From Parascedosporium putredinis (lineage: Eukaryota > Ascomycota > Sordariomycetes > Microascales > Microascaceae): DNA of 64,000 bases. This document shows positions 1 to 12,011 of this stretch, one piece after another. The stretch spans positions 1,364,001 through 1,428,000 of the forward strand of contig CASHTG010000017.1 of the NCBI GenBank assembly GCA_949357655.1. The letters are read 5' to 3'. The position numbers and the translations under genes are program-made. The notes below the pieces were generated by a model. That model did not search any database and was not told the origin of the DNA. It was given only the letters and a program-made list of their open reading frames with translations. Within the stretch, counting starts at the first letter, position 1. Every line of letters begins with the position of its first letter.

Positions 1-3000
1 GCTCCACCCAGCCCGGCCCTGGGAGGGTTTCATCTCCCACTGCTGGCTCTAATAATACGTGCAATGTATCGAGCGCTGATTACATGGACGGGAGCATGCA
101 CGTTGGTGAGCATTTCCTCGGAGAGGGACCCCGCTTCACGATCCGAAGTCCATGCCCTTTCAAGAACCAAGGAAGGAAGAGAAAGCTCCCCCCGTCAACG
201 AGTAGCTCCCCCGCCGCATCCGATTTTCCGTCAGGCCAAGCGCATCACGGAGTGTTTGTCCAGGCACACGGCCCTAGCCGCCAGGTGCATTTCCCCCGGG
301 GGCCAAATTTTTAGCCGTTCTTAATCACTTTGAGGCTGCATGCGAAAAGAGCGAACCTAGAGCTTACCCTGCCATTCGCTCAGGCATATCCGCAATCAAG
401 AGTCGCAGTACGAGGTGAGGGGTCAGTCGCGGATCCTCTAGAAATGAAGCAGCTCCGATCGTTACCCCGTCTTTGAAAGGGGCCGAGAGAGAGCTCTCGG
501 TCAGGATCGACTCTCTGCTAAATGATACAGAGATATCTGCATTCGAAGCACTCTCTCGTTAGGCGATACCATTATCGGCGAGCTGCGTCGCAAAGCTATT
601 TGTGTAATTTGCCTCGGCCACCACCTCCACTTCACCGGTCCCTCGAAATGTGTGTACATTTAATGTCCTTGCACGAAGCCGTGATTCATGTTGTACTCTG
701 GAACGGACACCTGAAGAAGGAGGGAGATAAAAAAAAAAAAAGGGTGTCGCAGCTGCAAAGGCCGTCCAGCGGTGTGTGGATCATTGCATCCATCCTCCTC
801 GAGTTCGCGCCAGGCCAGCCACGACGGGGGTGGGGTGGCCAGCAAGGTGTGCAGGCATCCCGTCCCACAGGCGCGAGAGAGGGTGGCAGTCCTCTTCGGT
901 CTGGCGAGCGAGAGGAGCCTGATCTATTGATATTAGGGCCCAGTGTTTCCCATAGCAATCGCCTCTAGATGAGTGGAGCATATCATGAACTTCGGAGCCT
1001 GTAAGCGGGGTTGAAGCCTTCAATGTTACGAGCTGGGTCCATCCGACGGTTCTCAGCCAGGACGTGTCCCAACCCGAGTGTGTGCTGTCTGCAATCTTAC
1101 CTTTTGGTTTTTCTTTTCTTCTCTCCTTTCAGAAAGAAGCACTTGTGGGCTCGTCTTCTCGGAGCCGGTCATTTCCGCTGACCTCAACTGGGGGAGGAAT
1201 GGTGGCGCTCAGGGTGCGCGGTGTAGCCCTGGAGATGGCGAGACCAAGGGCAGCAGGAGAAAGACAGAAAGCCACGCAATCGTAGAATCGAGATTGGTGG
1301 TCCCTTTGCACACCACAGATATTCGTAGATAGATACAGTGCTGCAAACCAATATCTGCCCCCCCACCCCGCGGCATCTCACCAACGTTTCATATCTCACA
1401 TCATGAAGTTTGTCCATGACCTGTCACTCCGCCGCAGCCGTTATTCTGGAAGATTGATGAGGTCTCCCTGGCCTACCAGCACAGCTTCTCCGTTCCAAAA
1501 CCCCCGCCCAAGACCCCCACTGGTTGTCAATTACCCCCATCTTCCAAGCGTGATAGAAAACGAAACTTCGGTCGAGTCGGAAGCAAACGGCGTGCTCGGA
1601 AAGACGAGCCCATTTGTGATCGCAACCGCGTTTCGCACAAGTACTCGTAGTGCCTAGTCTCCTCTCAGCTCGCTACTGTGGTGTGTTGAAGGGAGGGCAC
1701 CATCTCGGGTAGTAGTTACCACCAGACTTGTGCGTTGTTTGGGTTTTATATTGGGCCAATGGTGGCGGTGAGAGTGAATATGTTTTCGACTGCATTACTC
1801 TCACCGCTAGCCGAAGAGTCCGACCTCCCTTTCGCTAGTGATCGTCGTCGCAAGCTGCACCTACGTGATTGCTTATCTTGGACAAAATTCCTTTTGCCCT
1901 CTCCCTTTCCTTGAGTGCTCCTTTCACACCCTTCCCCCTCCGACTAATTCTCGCCATTTACATCAAGCTGAGCTCTCTCCATCGCCAGAATTGCGAAACT
2001 CGCAGTTCGGTATCTCCTCGCCTCCCTGCGATGCATCCCCTCATTTCGTAGAAAAATGACAAAGAAATCTCAAGGTATAGGTGGTGCTTCAGCCCACATC
2101 CCTAAGTAGCCACCACCACCCCCAATTAGCCGCCTTGCTCGCCGGTCGTATCTCGAGAGCTTGTCTACTCTACCTCAACAGGCTGCGTCTTGAGGTTCGA
2201 TGGATTCTTTTTGAGGGGCTCTTCTTCAAACCCCTCTTTGCCCCTGGAAATAGGTAGAAGAAAAAGTCCGTTCCTCAAATTTCAATGCCCGACATCTGGG
2301 CCGCTTCACAGCTCTTCCCCACCATCCCAACCCCCATTGAGTGCTCGACCACCCCCACCTTACCTGCTTCAACCCCTTTGAGAGGGTAGATGGGACCCCC
2401 TTCCCTTTCTCACCAAGCCAAAGGCGTCTTAGGATGTGATGGTTTGCTCACTCAAAACTTCGCCCCTGACCGCCGGTTGCGGCCACCATCAGGACTTGTT
2501 GATCCCCAGGATGGTAAGGTTGATGTCCGTCAAAGGCGCGTTACGCGGCTTTTGTGGTGGCGACCGAGGATGACTTCTATAAGGTGGGCTTGTTGGGGGC
2601 CGCAGCGAGAAAGTGAGCTGTGCTCTAGTTGAGTCCATCAAGACCCAAATATTGCCCCTGATATCTTGATGGGGAAGGCATAAAAATTCTTTCGTCCCAA
2701 CATTTGTTTGTCTACACCTCACACTTCCACATGCACACATCAACAATCCATCAATTGATCTAAATCAATCCGCTTAGACACGGTAATCTGTTACCCTTGA
2801 GTGAAGATGATTGTCTTTGCAAGTATTGAGGGATTGCTTGATTTATGCCAAGCGAGGACTGCAAAAGTCATCAATTCCACCCTCCAAGCAATTGATGCAT
2901 CCATGAGATAACCCCTAGACATAGAAGGCCCCAACTGGCAGGCTCTTTGGCGGATTTCACATGTCAGGGAGACAGCACCATGAACACTGGCTATTGGCTT

Positions 3001-6000
3001 CGCCGCTGTCGATGCAGGCGCAGGAGACATGGCGAGTATGCGGTACGATGGTACCCCGACTGCAGGCTGGGTAGAACGAAACGACAGGGTGTAAGCTGCG
3101 CATGCATCAAAGAAAGCAAGGTGCGACAAGCATGGTATGAGGGCAAGGAGGGGTCAGGAACATCTTGGAGACGAAAGAGACGAGAGAGCAGCTCATCCTC
3201 TCCTCATCGCACGACTTGTCCCGCCACACCACCACTGCGCTCAACAGAGATCAATCGATACAAGAAAAGAGGTACATTGATTGATGACACTATATATCAG
3301 CCAATAATGGTTAGCAATGGCAAAGCAAGTCGAAGCTGCTTTCGATCCTCTTTGCCTTGCGCTTGTAACCACGATGTGTGTCTCGCCCCTCCTTCACGCT
3401 TGAAGCTACCCACACCTTCCTTGTCGAATTCAGCATCCACCTTCCATTCCGCCCGGGACCTGTGGAGACTTGAAGGGATGAGGGGAAGGAAAGGCTGATG
3501 ATGGTGGTGCCTCGTCGGTCACTTTGGCTTGTAAAATTGCCCTGAGCGGGTCAAGCGCTGGGCGAGCTACCCCGGCAGGAGAGCTACCCATAACTTTCGG
3601 TCCACTCAAGACGTACGTGAATTTGCACATTGATTCAAGGATGGAGTAGTCTGCCTCGCCCGCATTCGGTGTATGCACCGTTGCCCTCCAGTACGAAATT
3701 CTCATTCTCGCATTGCTTAAGAGAAGCTGCACCAACCGCAGGCAACCGCCGCTGGGCCTCTTGATAAGGCTCCACCTTGCCAAAAGTCTCCACCACCACT
3801 CCTCGCTCCGCCCACAAATACCCACCCGTCCTCTCTCAAAAAATTTAAATACGCAGCACGCCAGCTCGGCTAGTGTGGTGTAAATCATCATCCCTGTTAA
3901 CGAAATGGAGACTGTTCGTGCACCCATCGACGATTCTGCTCTGGCGGCAAGCGACTGCAACACATCGCCTACGACGTTTCGAGGCGAATGAACGGGCTGC
4001 TTCGATGCTTAGCAAGCATGGACGGCCTCGTTAGGACCACCTGGTGGGCCGTCCGAGTCCCCCTCCCAGAAGCACCTCATTCCCTCTTCTCAGGGCCTGC
4101 AGATTACCTACAGATGGAATCCCAGCTAATGCACACTCCCCCTCGTTCTCTTTCGCCCCTTCCCTCATTCACCACCCCCTTCCTCAGCCTTTCCTTCTTC
4201 GAACCTTGGTTGGCCCGCCAAGAACCTGCAAGCTCTCCTTTGTGCACGGACTAATAATGGCAGGCTCGAGGTCAAGATACAAACACCATGTTTGATCTCT
4301 TTCTTTTTTTCTGAGCGCTTCGAGACGAGAGTAACATCGAAGTGTCCCAGACGCATTTTGCTGTGAACCAACATGGATTACCCTTCTCTAACATGATGCT
4401 CGCCTTCTGCAAAGGTAATAATCAAAGGATCTATAGATCAGCTCGCTTTGAAATGAATCTACGCGACACCGCCGCTACCCATTTTCTCCAGGACCGTGTC
4501 TGGAAAGGACCGTCTTGGGAAGGTTGCCCACACTTGCCATGAACTAGGCAAAGTTTTGTTGAATACCTCGGCATTGCCTTGGGAAAATGGCCACACGTTT
4601 CATGCAAACATCTACGGATCCATCCATATATCCATAGACTTTGTTTAGTCTAACCTCCTGGATCATCTACTCGCTATTGCCTAGTAAGCGCGGCAAATTG
4701 CTCGACGCAACGATGCACGACAAGAACCTTCTAGGATCGACATGGGAAGGTAGTGGATTTGATTTTACCCCCGGCGGTTTACTCAGAGTATTACCAATGT
4801 CCCTCTTTGAACTTGAACCCCGCGAAAGGTTCCACCACATCGAGCAGAGCATGCTCTGTATCACACCGTGGATCCTGTTCAACCTCAAACTATGGTCCCC
4901 AGTCCACACACAGCCAACACGAGTTTGCTTCCAGCCCTTTGGGAGACAGCAGCTCTAGTGTACATGCCCTCGACAAGAGTGGTAATATGTTTATCCTTTA
5001 ATTGTGGAACCTGGTCGCTTACAGGCCGTGTATGAGCCAACCCTTTCGCTCTCCACAGCACAAGGGCAAGACAAAAGGGACTTTGGGTAGCCTGGCAAGA
5101 AAAAGCAGGAGGCACGAATAAGCGGGGAGGGGGAGGAAAGGACCCCTAGTCCCTCATCTGGACTGGATGCTGTGTACCCCCGAATCTCTAACTGCATCAC
5201 GCCCAGTCCAATCGCGACTTGAACCCTGATCTCGTTCGAACTCGTCTCGCGCGAGCGACGTTTCCACAGACCCGCCATCCGTCCTGGAGAGACCCCTATT
5301 CCCGTTCACCTTTGCCTCCTCCTTGGACAGTCATAGTGTAAGGCCAAGGCCGTAGCCTACACCGGCCCGGACAATGTGGCCCCCTTGGGATGCATCGTTC
5401 GTACTTCACTTAGTATAGGGTGTAGAGGACTTTGCCATCTCGAGGAGGCAAGGAGGGTAGTGCCCGCTTCCACACCCTCGATTAGGTGGGTATATGGTAC
5501 TTGGGGCAACCCATTTCGCCCGAGTGACGCCTAGTAGACCTGGTGGAGTGGCGGGCGGGTTGGTTGGTCTCGCCGGAGTTCCTGAAGCTTGTGCGGAATA
5601 GGAGGAAGAGTAGCGGCAGCACGGCTTTTAGACGAGGCGCGTTCATCAATCTCCACAGAAACACACCAGGGAGTGGATGAGGGGAAGCGCTAAAAGGAAA
5701 AGAAAAATTGTTTTGATGCCCATCGCACGCCTATTTCTGGGAATGTTCCACACAATAAGGTCATATCGTGTTAGTCTGTTGCTCCCCCTACAACCGAGTG
5801 GAGACGGGTTCGCTCATGGACCAAATCCGGCCGCGACGGGCGGGGCGGCGGTGGAGAGCAACCAATATTACAAAGAAAAGGGCGACAAAGCAAACTGTCA
5901 ACCTTTTCGCAAGCGAGAGCGACGTATAACAAGGGCCATGCTTGGAGAGGTGAGAGGGGGACGGACCCCAAAAAAAAGAAAAAAAGTTACAAGGAGGCTC

Positions 6001-9000
6001 CTATCAAACGAAACGAGCTCAACAGCCTCATTGTCCGTGCTCCATTCGTGGCGTTGGACCAAGCTCAGACCAGCAAAAACCCAGTCGCCGCGTAATCTCC
6101 CCGCGTCTGGCAACTGGCAAGTCAACAAGAGTTTTTAAGCCCCCGGGGCAGGAAGCTTTCACCACGACCTGCAGAGCTTTTTTCATGGCGTCTGCCTTTG
6201 GAACTTTTTCCTTTGGTCCTTTGCGTCTTGGTGCCATTTCCCCCTTCCTTCTTCTCATTGCCTTCTAACCCTCTTCCCCTTTTCTCAATGGCTATTATTA
6301 GGAAAGTGGCTGATCGTAGCCACCGTTGTGGACGTCGATTGAACTTGAGAGCCACGCTCGCTGTTTTGTGACAACGCGCGCGGACAGGGGTTTGGGGAGG
6401 GCCCTCCTTCCGCTGTGCGGCTCCGGGAACAAGGGCAAAATCGTGGGCCAGCGGCAGCCAGCCCAAAGGTACACGCCGCATCCACTTGGTGTCACCCGGT
6501 CGTCGGCCACAACGGAAATGAAGGGGTTTTCTTCGGCCGCCAACTTCAGCTTCGAGGAGCACGTCGCCACTTACACATGCATCATGCTAAGCCAAGTCAA
6601 GCCTCCAAAAAGAGGGGGAAGGGGGAGGTGAGAATATACTCGACAGCATAAATTTTGGGAACTGGTGAGGTGAAGATGAAATTCTTTTAGGGAATGAGGA
6701 AATGAAACTGTTAGGCAGTGTGCGTGGCACGCTGATAACTGGGCCGCTCAAACACTTATTACTCTATATTATCTACTCCCACCAAAAGTTGGGGAAAGGG
6801 TTGGAGGCTGGCTCGTTCAGTAAGTAATGAACCATACATAAACAAGGGAAATCGTTCATGCGGATGCTACTCTATAGGCTTCAGTCTGTCTCGAGAGGCT
6901 CAACATCAGGCTATACAACATTAACATAGGAAGGGCAGGGACATCATGCAATGATTGCCCACCATCTTGCCAACGCTTGAACCACGAGGGTAAGACAGAT
7001 AACAATGTCTGGTCATGCCTCTCGCCAGGCCCTGCCTCAAACGGTCGTCCTCGGGGGACACAGGTTGTCTACCCAACCCACCGGGAGAGTTGATCGGCAT
7101 GCTTGGCTAGCCCCTTCCCCTCCTTCCCCTGCCACATCAAGAACTTTCTCGCGTCACACCATGAAGAGCTGTTCAATCAGCGGAGGTTGGGGTCGGGCGC
7201 CATCGTATCGGTCGGCAAGGAGAGGCGAAGGCCGAGGTAGAGGTAGTAGAAGGGGAGGGGGACTGGGAGGGGGAGGGGAGAAAGCATCCAAAGTCCCCGG
7301 TGTATCACCCAACTCTATCCAGGCCGAGGACAGCTAGTTGAGAGAGCCGCGCTAAATGTGGTATGCTTAAACGGGGAGGACATGATGCTGGCAGGGACAA
7401 GTAGTGCTACTTCGTAATCCAGAGTGAGGTTAAACGTGTCGTAAAGCATTCTCTCCCCTCACTCCCCCAGACATATACATAGCAAAAAGGCGGAGGTCTC
7501 TGCAACTCTGCGGGGAAACTGCTGAGCATCTCCCCACCCTTCTCACCAGCCCCTCTCTTCCCCCTTTCCTCTCAAAAGAAAGGAGGGGGTGCAAGCCGGG
7601 GGTGGAGGAGATGGTCAAAGTAAAATAAAAATAAAACAGACCAGAATGCGCCTAACCTTTTGATACAGGTGTAGACAGATAAGACTCAAGCCAAGGGCAC
7701 GTCAGGCTATCAGCGAGACGGCGTATGCAAGGCAAGATGAATTGGAAATCGCGGTGGATCCAGCAATATGCAACCCTTAGCCAGACCTGGGGGCGGTTCT
7801 CCACCCCGCGTCGCAGCGTGCGTGGCCAAACGACGCCCGGGCGAAACGCTGAGTGAACATTGCGTATCCCTCCTTGACTTCCTCTTCCAGACACCGGCTT
7901 GACCGAGAGGCGAATCATGAGCACTGCGGGGAGGCTTGCAAATCGGGGTGCTACATGCCTGGTACAGAATGCGATGCCGACATGGAACGGGGGTCTATGG
8001 AGCGCGGCCTTCTGGGGTAAGTTCATCGATTTGTTCTAGATCGACGGTTGCTCGAGTGAGAGGGCGCCATCTCTATTCCCCTTGAAATTGGTGATCACGT
8101 CCATGCGCTGGGGGAGGGCGTGATAGCACCCAGCGCTGGAGCTCCTGCCACTCCGGCCACTCAGAGATAAAGCACCTGGCCAATGAGCACAACGTTTGGC
8201 GCACGAGTTTTTGGGGCAAGACGTGTATGAGGATGGGATGGGCGTCAAAGTCAATAGTAGCTTGACCCCAACATGGCGCGCTAGTACGGTTTTTTTCTTT
8301 GTTGCCTCTCTTTTCTTGGGAGGTCAAAGAGCATGGACCGAGAACGAGAACCAAAGAGCGCTTCCCCGCGCAAAAGGTGGAGTTTTGGGGCTGCGGTGGA
8401 GGCTCGGCCAGGCAAAGCCAAGAGCCACGCCATTCACTGATCGATTGTTAAATTTCGCCCCTCTCCACTATTATCAGCGTAGGTATCTATCTAGGTCCCC
8501 TTTGAACTCCAAGTAGCGAGGTGGTAGTGGGGTGGCGGCATGACATTCACGCACTATTGCACGAGTTCGGATCGGAGCGTCAGCGCGAAAGGCGAAACGA
8601 AGCGGAAGGAGGGGGTGGAGTAGCCTTGGAGGAGAGGAGCAAAGCCTATAAAAATAAAAATAAAAAAAGGTTTACTTGGTCGGTTACATGCTTCGTTTGC
8701 CTCCTGTTGCAAAAGATCTCCTCTCCGTTGTAGAGGCTTGGAGCGGAAAAGGGACCAGAGAGGGGTTCGACCATTCGTAGCGTTGCACAGCAGATATCAT
8801 CATTCTCGAGGATGTATATGCGTGGCAAGGGGTACCCTTCGAGTAGATCCTGGAAGGTCCGGAAAGATGTAAATAAGAGTTTGACTACTTGTAGATGCGC
8901 AGGTTGATCCGTTCGGTCAGGTCAGTGAGAAGATAGTAGAGGGAGGTAGGATTTGGGGGCCGCATGATGACAAAGGGACACGCCACCATCTCGCGTGGTT

Positions 9001-10400
9001 GGTTCATGAACTTTCTCCAGACAAACCTCACAACCTCATACCTCCAGTTCGGGGATGGGCCTTGTAACTTGGAGACGCAATCTAAGCATCAGCCAGATTT
9101 GTGAAGATCTAGGCCGTCCCATTGCACCTGTGTGTCCTCACCTTCCTTCCAGTGCCAATCCAAGGAATCCATCAAGAAGAGGCCTGCCTCATCTGTGCTC
9201 ATTCCTGACTGAACAGCTGCATTGGTTTCTGCGATTGGACATGGATACCTCCATGCCCCATCCTTGCTGCGGAGCTAGTGTACGAGGCACGGTGCGCTGC
9301 TGCAGAAGGTTACATTGGATGCTTCCAAGAGCCAGCCCACAATCAAGAAGTCTGTCCATGACTACAACTAGCACGCCTGTCAGATTTGTCTAGCGCATAG
9401 GCAGATGTTATCAGGAGCTGGATTCGGGCTCTCGTGTTTTATCACAGAGGGAATTGGAGTACCAAACGTGGGCAAGAAAGGCACAAGGCTATCCGATTAT
9501 CTAGTGCTATGTACAGGGGTAGTGGAGAATAACACGAGGTGCAGAAACCTCAAAAGTCATCAGAGGAGAAAAAAGCGATCTCAAGATAGCTCATTCAATA
9601 GAGACCGGCAATCCACCATTCGAGTGTCTAGACTGCTAACCCAGTAAGCACCTGCTGCCAATCCCAGGCAGCCTCCTGGCACCTCACCGAGTGGTTCAGA
9701 GACCTAGAGAGACTAATCTATCAGTTGGGAGAGACGGTGACAGGAAAGGATGAAGGGAGGCTGAGGGAATAAGAACTTTCAAACATGAAGAAATAGTCAA
9801 GGGCCTGACCCTCATCCGAGCTGAAAGGCAAGGGAAGCGTAAGAAATGCAAAACAAAAGGGTGATGAATGGTGATGGGACTCTGAGGTGCTTGGCTAAGA
9901 TTTGAGGGATGAGACCTCGGTGAGGCGGTGTGGATTAGGTGCCGGACAGGGGGAAGCCCGGACCAGGAACAACCAGGGTGCGACTTCCAAGTGGGCTTCC
10001 ATCCACAGATCCTTGCTAGCAGCTCGAAGTTTTTTGCTTATTTCCCGATCCGGATATCGCTAAGCAGCATCTGCAAGCCACCATCTTCCTCTTCTCTCCT
10101 CGAGTTCCTTGGTAAGCCTCTCTTTGTGCTCCCACCGCCCTACCTCTGGCGTTGAGCTCAAGCCCTGATCCTTGCGTGGGGCAGGCTTGAAAACGCCACG
10201 AAAATTGTGACCGAACAAGGAGTGGGTGCGAAAAAAGCCCCCACCAAGCCCAAAGGTAGAGAAATGATAGAGAAAGCCCTCGGATTCGTTGACGAAACAT
10301 AATGTTGATCAGTGCTTTTCAAAGGGACATGGAGAACCAAAACCCGTGTTTTCGTCCTTGATTGTACATGACCAAAGCACATACTACACTAGTCTGCCGA
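1..10400. other. non-coding stretch without a supported gene
   Basis: No reading frame here shows a recognisable domain, conserved block or convincing exon structure. The frames present are under about 180 codons, rich in Pro/Ser/Arg, and often begin at a non-ATG codon. Pyrimidine-rich tracts (around 1,900-2,400 and 4,130-4,200), an A-run near 728-741, and purine-rich GGA/GGGA sequence at about 7,225-7,285 are visible. Base composition looks balanced, unlike a RIP-mutated AT-rich block. It may hold long UTRs, non-coding RNA or eroded sequence, none of which I can demonstrate. Confidence 0.6.
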
Positions 10401-10419
10401 GCAATGGAAAATATGGAAC

Positions 10420-10448
10420 AATTAATCAATTGATTCAATCAATTGCGA
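10420..10448. repeat. A/T-rich palindromic cluster
   Basis: The 12-base perfect palindrome AATCAATTGATT sits inside a longer imperfect dyad (ATTAATCAATTGATTCAATC), followed directly by another CAATTG. It lies in a gene-free region, and no function can be assigned from sequence alone. Confidence 0.5.
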
Positions 10449-11064
10449 CGCTCCTGGGTGGCCGGACGCTTGGTTGACGAAGAAACTAGTTTGTTCCACC
10501 ACGCCGACTAACTCGGAGGTGCTAAAGCGCGGGAGGAGTGGGACGCAATTATTTACGGGGCGACTCCTTTCAACGGTGCGTCGTGAAGCTTGGAAGGCTC
10601 TGGAGGGATGATCCCAAGTCGTATGACAAAGCTATCGCCGGTTTCAACGACGAGCTTCAAAAAGAAAAAGAGGAATATTCGGGTTTAGTGGGTCGACCTT
10701 GTGGGGAAGTCACATCGCCCCGGGCTCGTCCCAACCGACTTGGTGCTAGTGGCTAGGCCGGAGCGTATTTCTTAGCCACGGAATCGCAACCTACCGGCGT
10801 TGTCCTCTCGTCTCAGGCGGACACCCCCTTTCCCTCGCTTTCGAAATCCTACTTAGTTAGTAGGGATATCTTACGAGGTGGTCCATCCCTTCACGGTCGT
10901 GACATCAGGGCGCTTGGATTCCACATCAGACACTGCAGATTGGAAAACCTGCGACCAACCCGAATCAATTTTGAGTTTGCGGGGTAACGAGACCGAAAGG
11001 GGCAGCCTTCAAACTGGGTACTTCTTCTTCCGATCTATCCAGAGAGTGCAGAACTATCCAATTG

Positions 11065-11703
11065 ATGGATTTGAATGAGTCTAGTAATATCCAGTCCCGC
11101 AGGCCGAAGGAAGGTTGGAACGCATTCAAACCACGGTGCTGGTCTGCGTGGAACATTTGGTTTCCAAGGTCTAAAATGTGGGAAGACCAAATCAGACCCC
11201 CTCCCTGCTTGCCTTGCCTTGTCAGGGTTACTATTATGACCCAGTCTGATTTCAAACAATGCCCGTCTATCGTTGATGGTCATGGTTGTTTCCTTGGAAT
11301 ACCTGATGCGCGAGGTTCGTCATCCGAAGAGACAGGAAGCCGCAGTTCTTCCAACCCTTGCACCTTCCCACCTATGGACATCGAGGATCCGACGATGGCC
11401 AATGAGAAGGGCTGACTGGTGAGGAGGAACAAGGCGGAGACAGATTGTATGCACGGGCCATTGACCCATGAGGGCGGAACAAATGCACCGACCGGCGGTG
11501 GGTATCTCCGTCACAGCCAAGCGCGGAATGCTCACGCCGACGAAACACCTCAAAGGATCCAATTACCCTCTTGTCCTGACCAGTCGCTGTCCTTTGGTGG
11601 GCCTGGAATCATGAGAAGTCCACGATTGGAGGACCAAGCTATGGATAATATTACTCCTTCTCGGAGAGCAAACAAGCCGTTTGTTGACGTCGTCATCTCA
11701 TGA
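11065..11703 (+). other. semi-open reading frame, possible gene relic
   Basis: Starting at ATG 11,065, one frame stays open for 116 codons to a TGA at 11,413-11,415, then continues in the same frame for about 95 more codons to the TGA at 11,701-11,703. A single stop in about 640 bases is unusual for this region. No domain is recognised, there are no introns to rescue it, and an opposite-strand frame (11,550-11,921) is open too, so chance remains likely. Confidence 0.15.
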
Positions 11704-11982
11704 TTAACGTCGACAAGGCGCTGGGATTTTTCTTCAAGGGCCAATTCTCCAATGGCTTGGCTTAAGCTCACTGTCTGGTGTCTCTTATCATCGCTCCGAT
11801 TATCGTATTGGCTCCGTTGCACTTTCGAGAGTACCCTTGCTTCACTTCTCCAATGTATAATCAGTAATATGATGGCCTGGCCAAAACAATCTCCCCCTCC
11901 TTTCAAGAGGGTGGTATCCAAAGCTCACCGCCAACCCGCCAAGGCTGGATTGGTCAATGGAATGCTTTTTGCCAGGAGAACC

Positions 11983-12011
11983 AAAAAATAAAAAAATAAA
12001 AAATAAAAAAT
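11983..12011. repeat. (A)nT low-complexity tract
   Basis: About four consecutive units of A5-7 followed by T. It is a simple-sequence tract in non-coding DNA, and the copy number may be affected by the homopolymer undercounting seen elsewhere. Confidence 0.8.
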
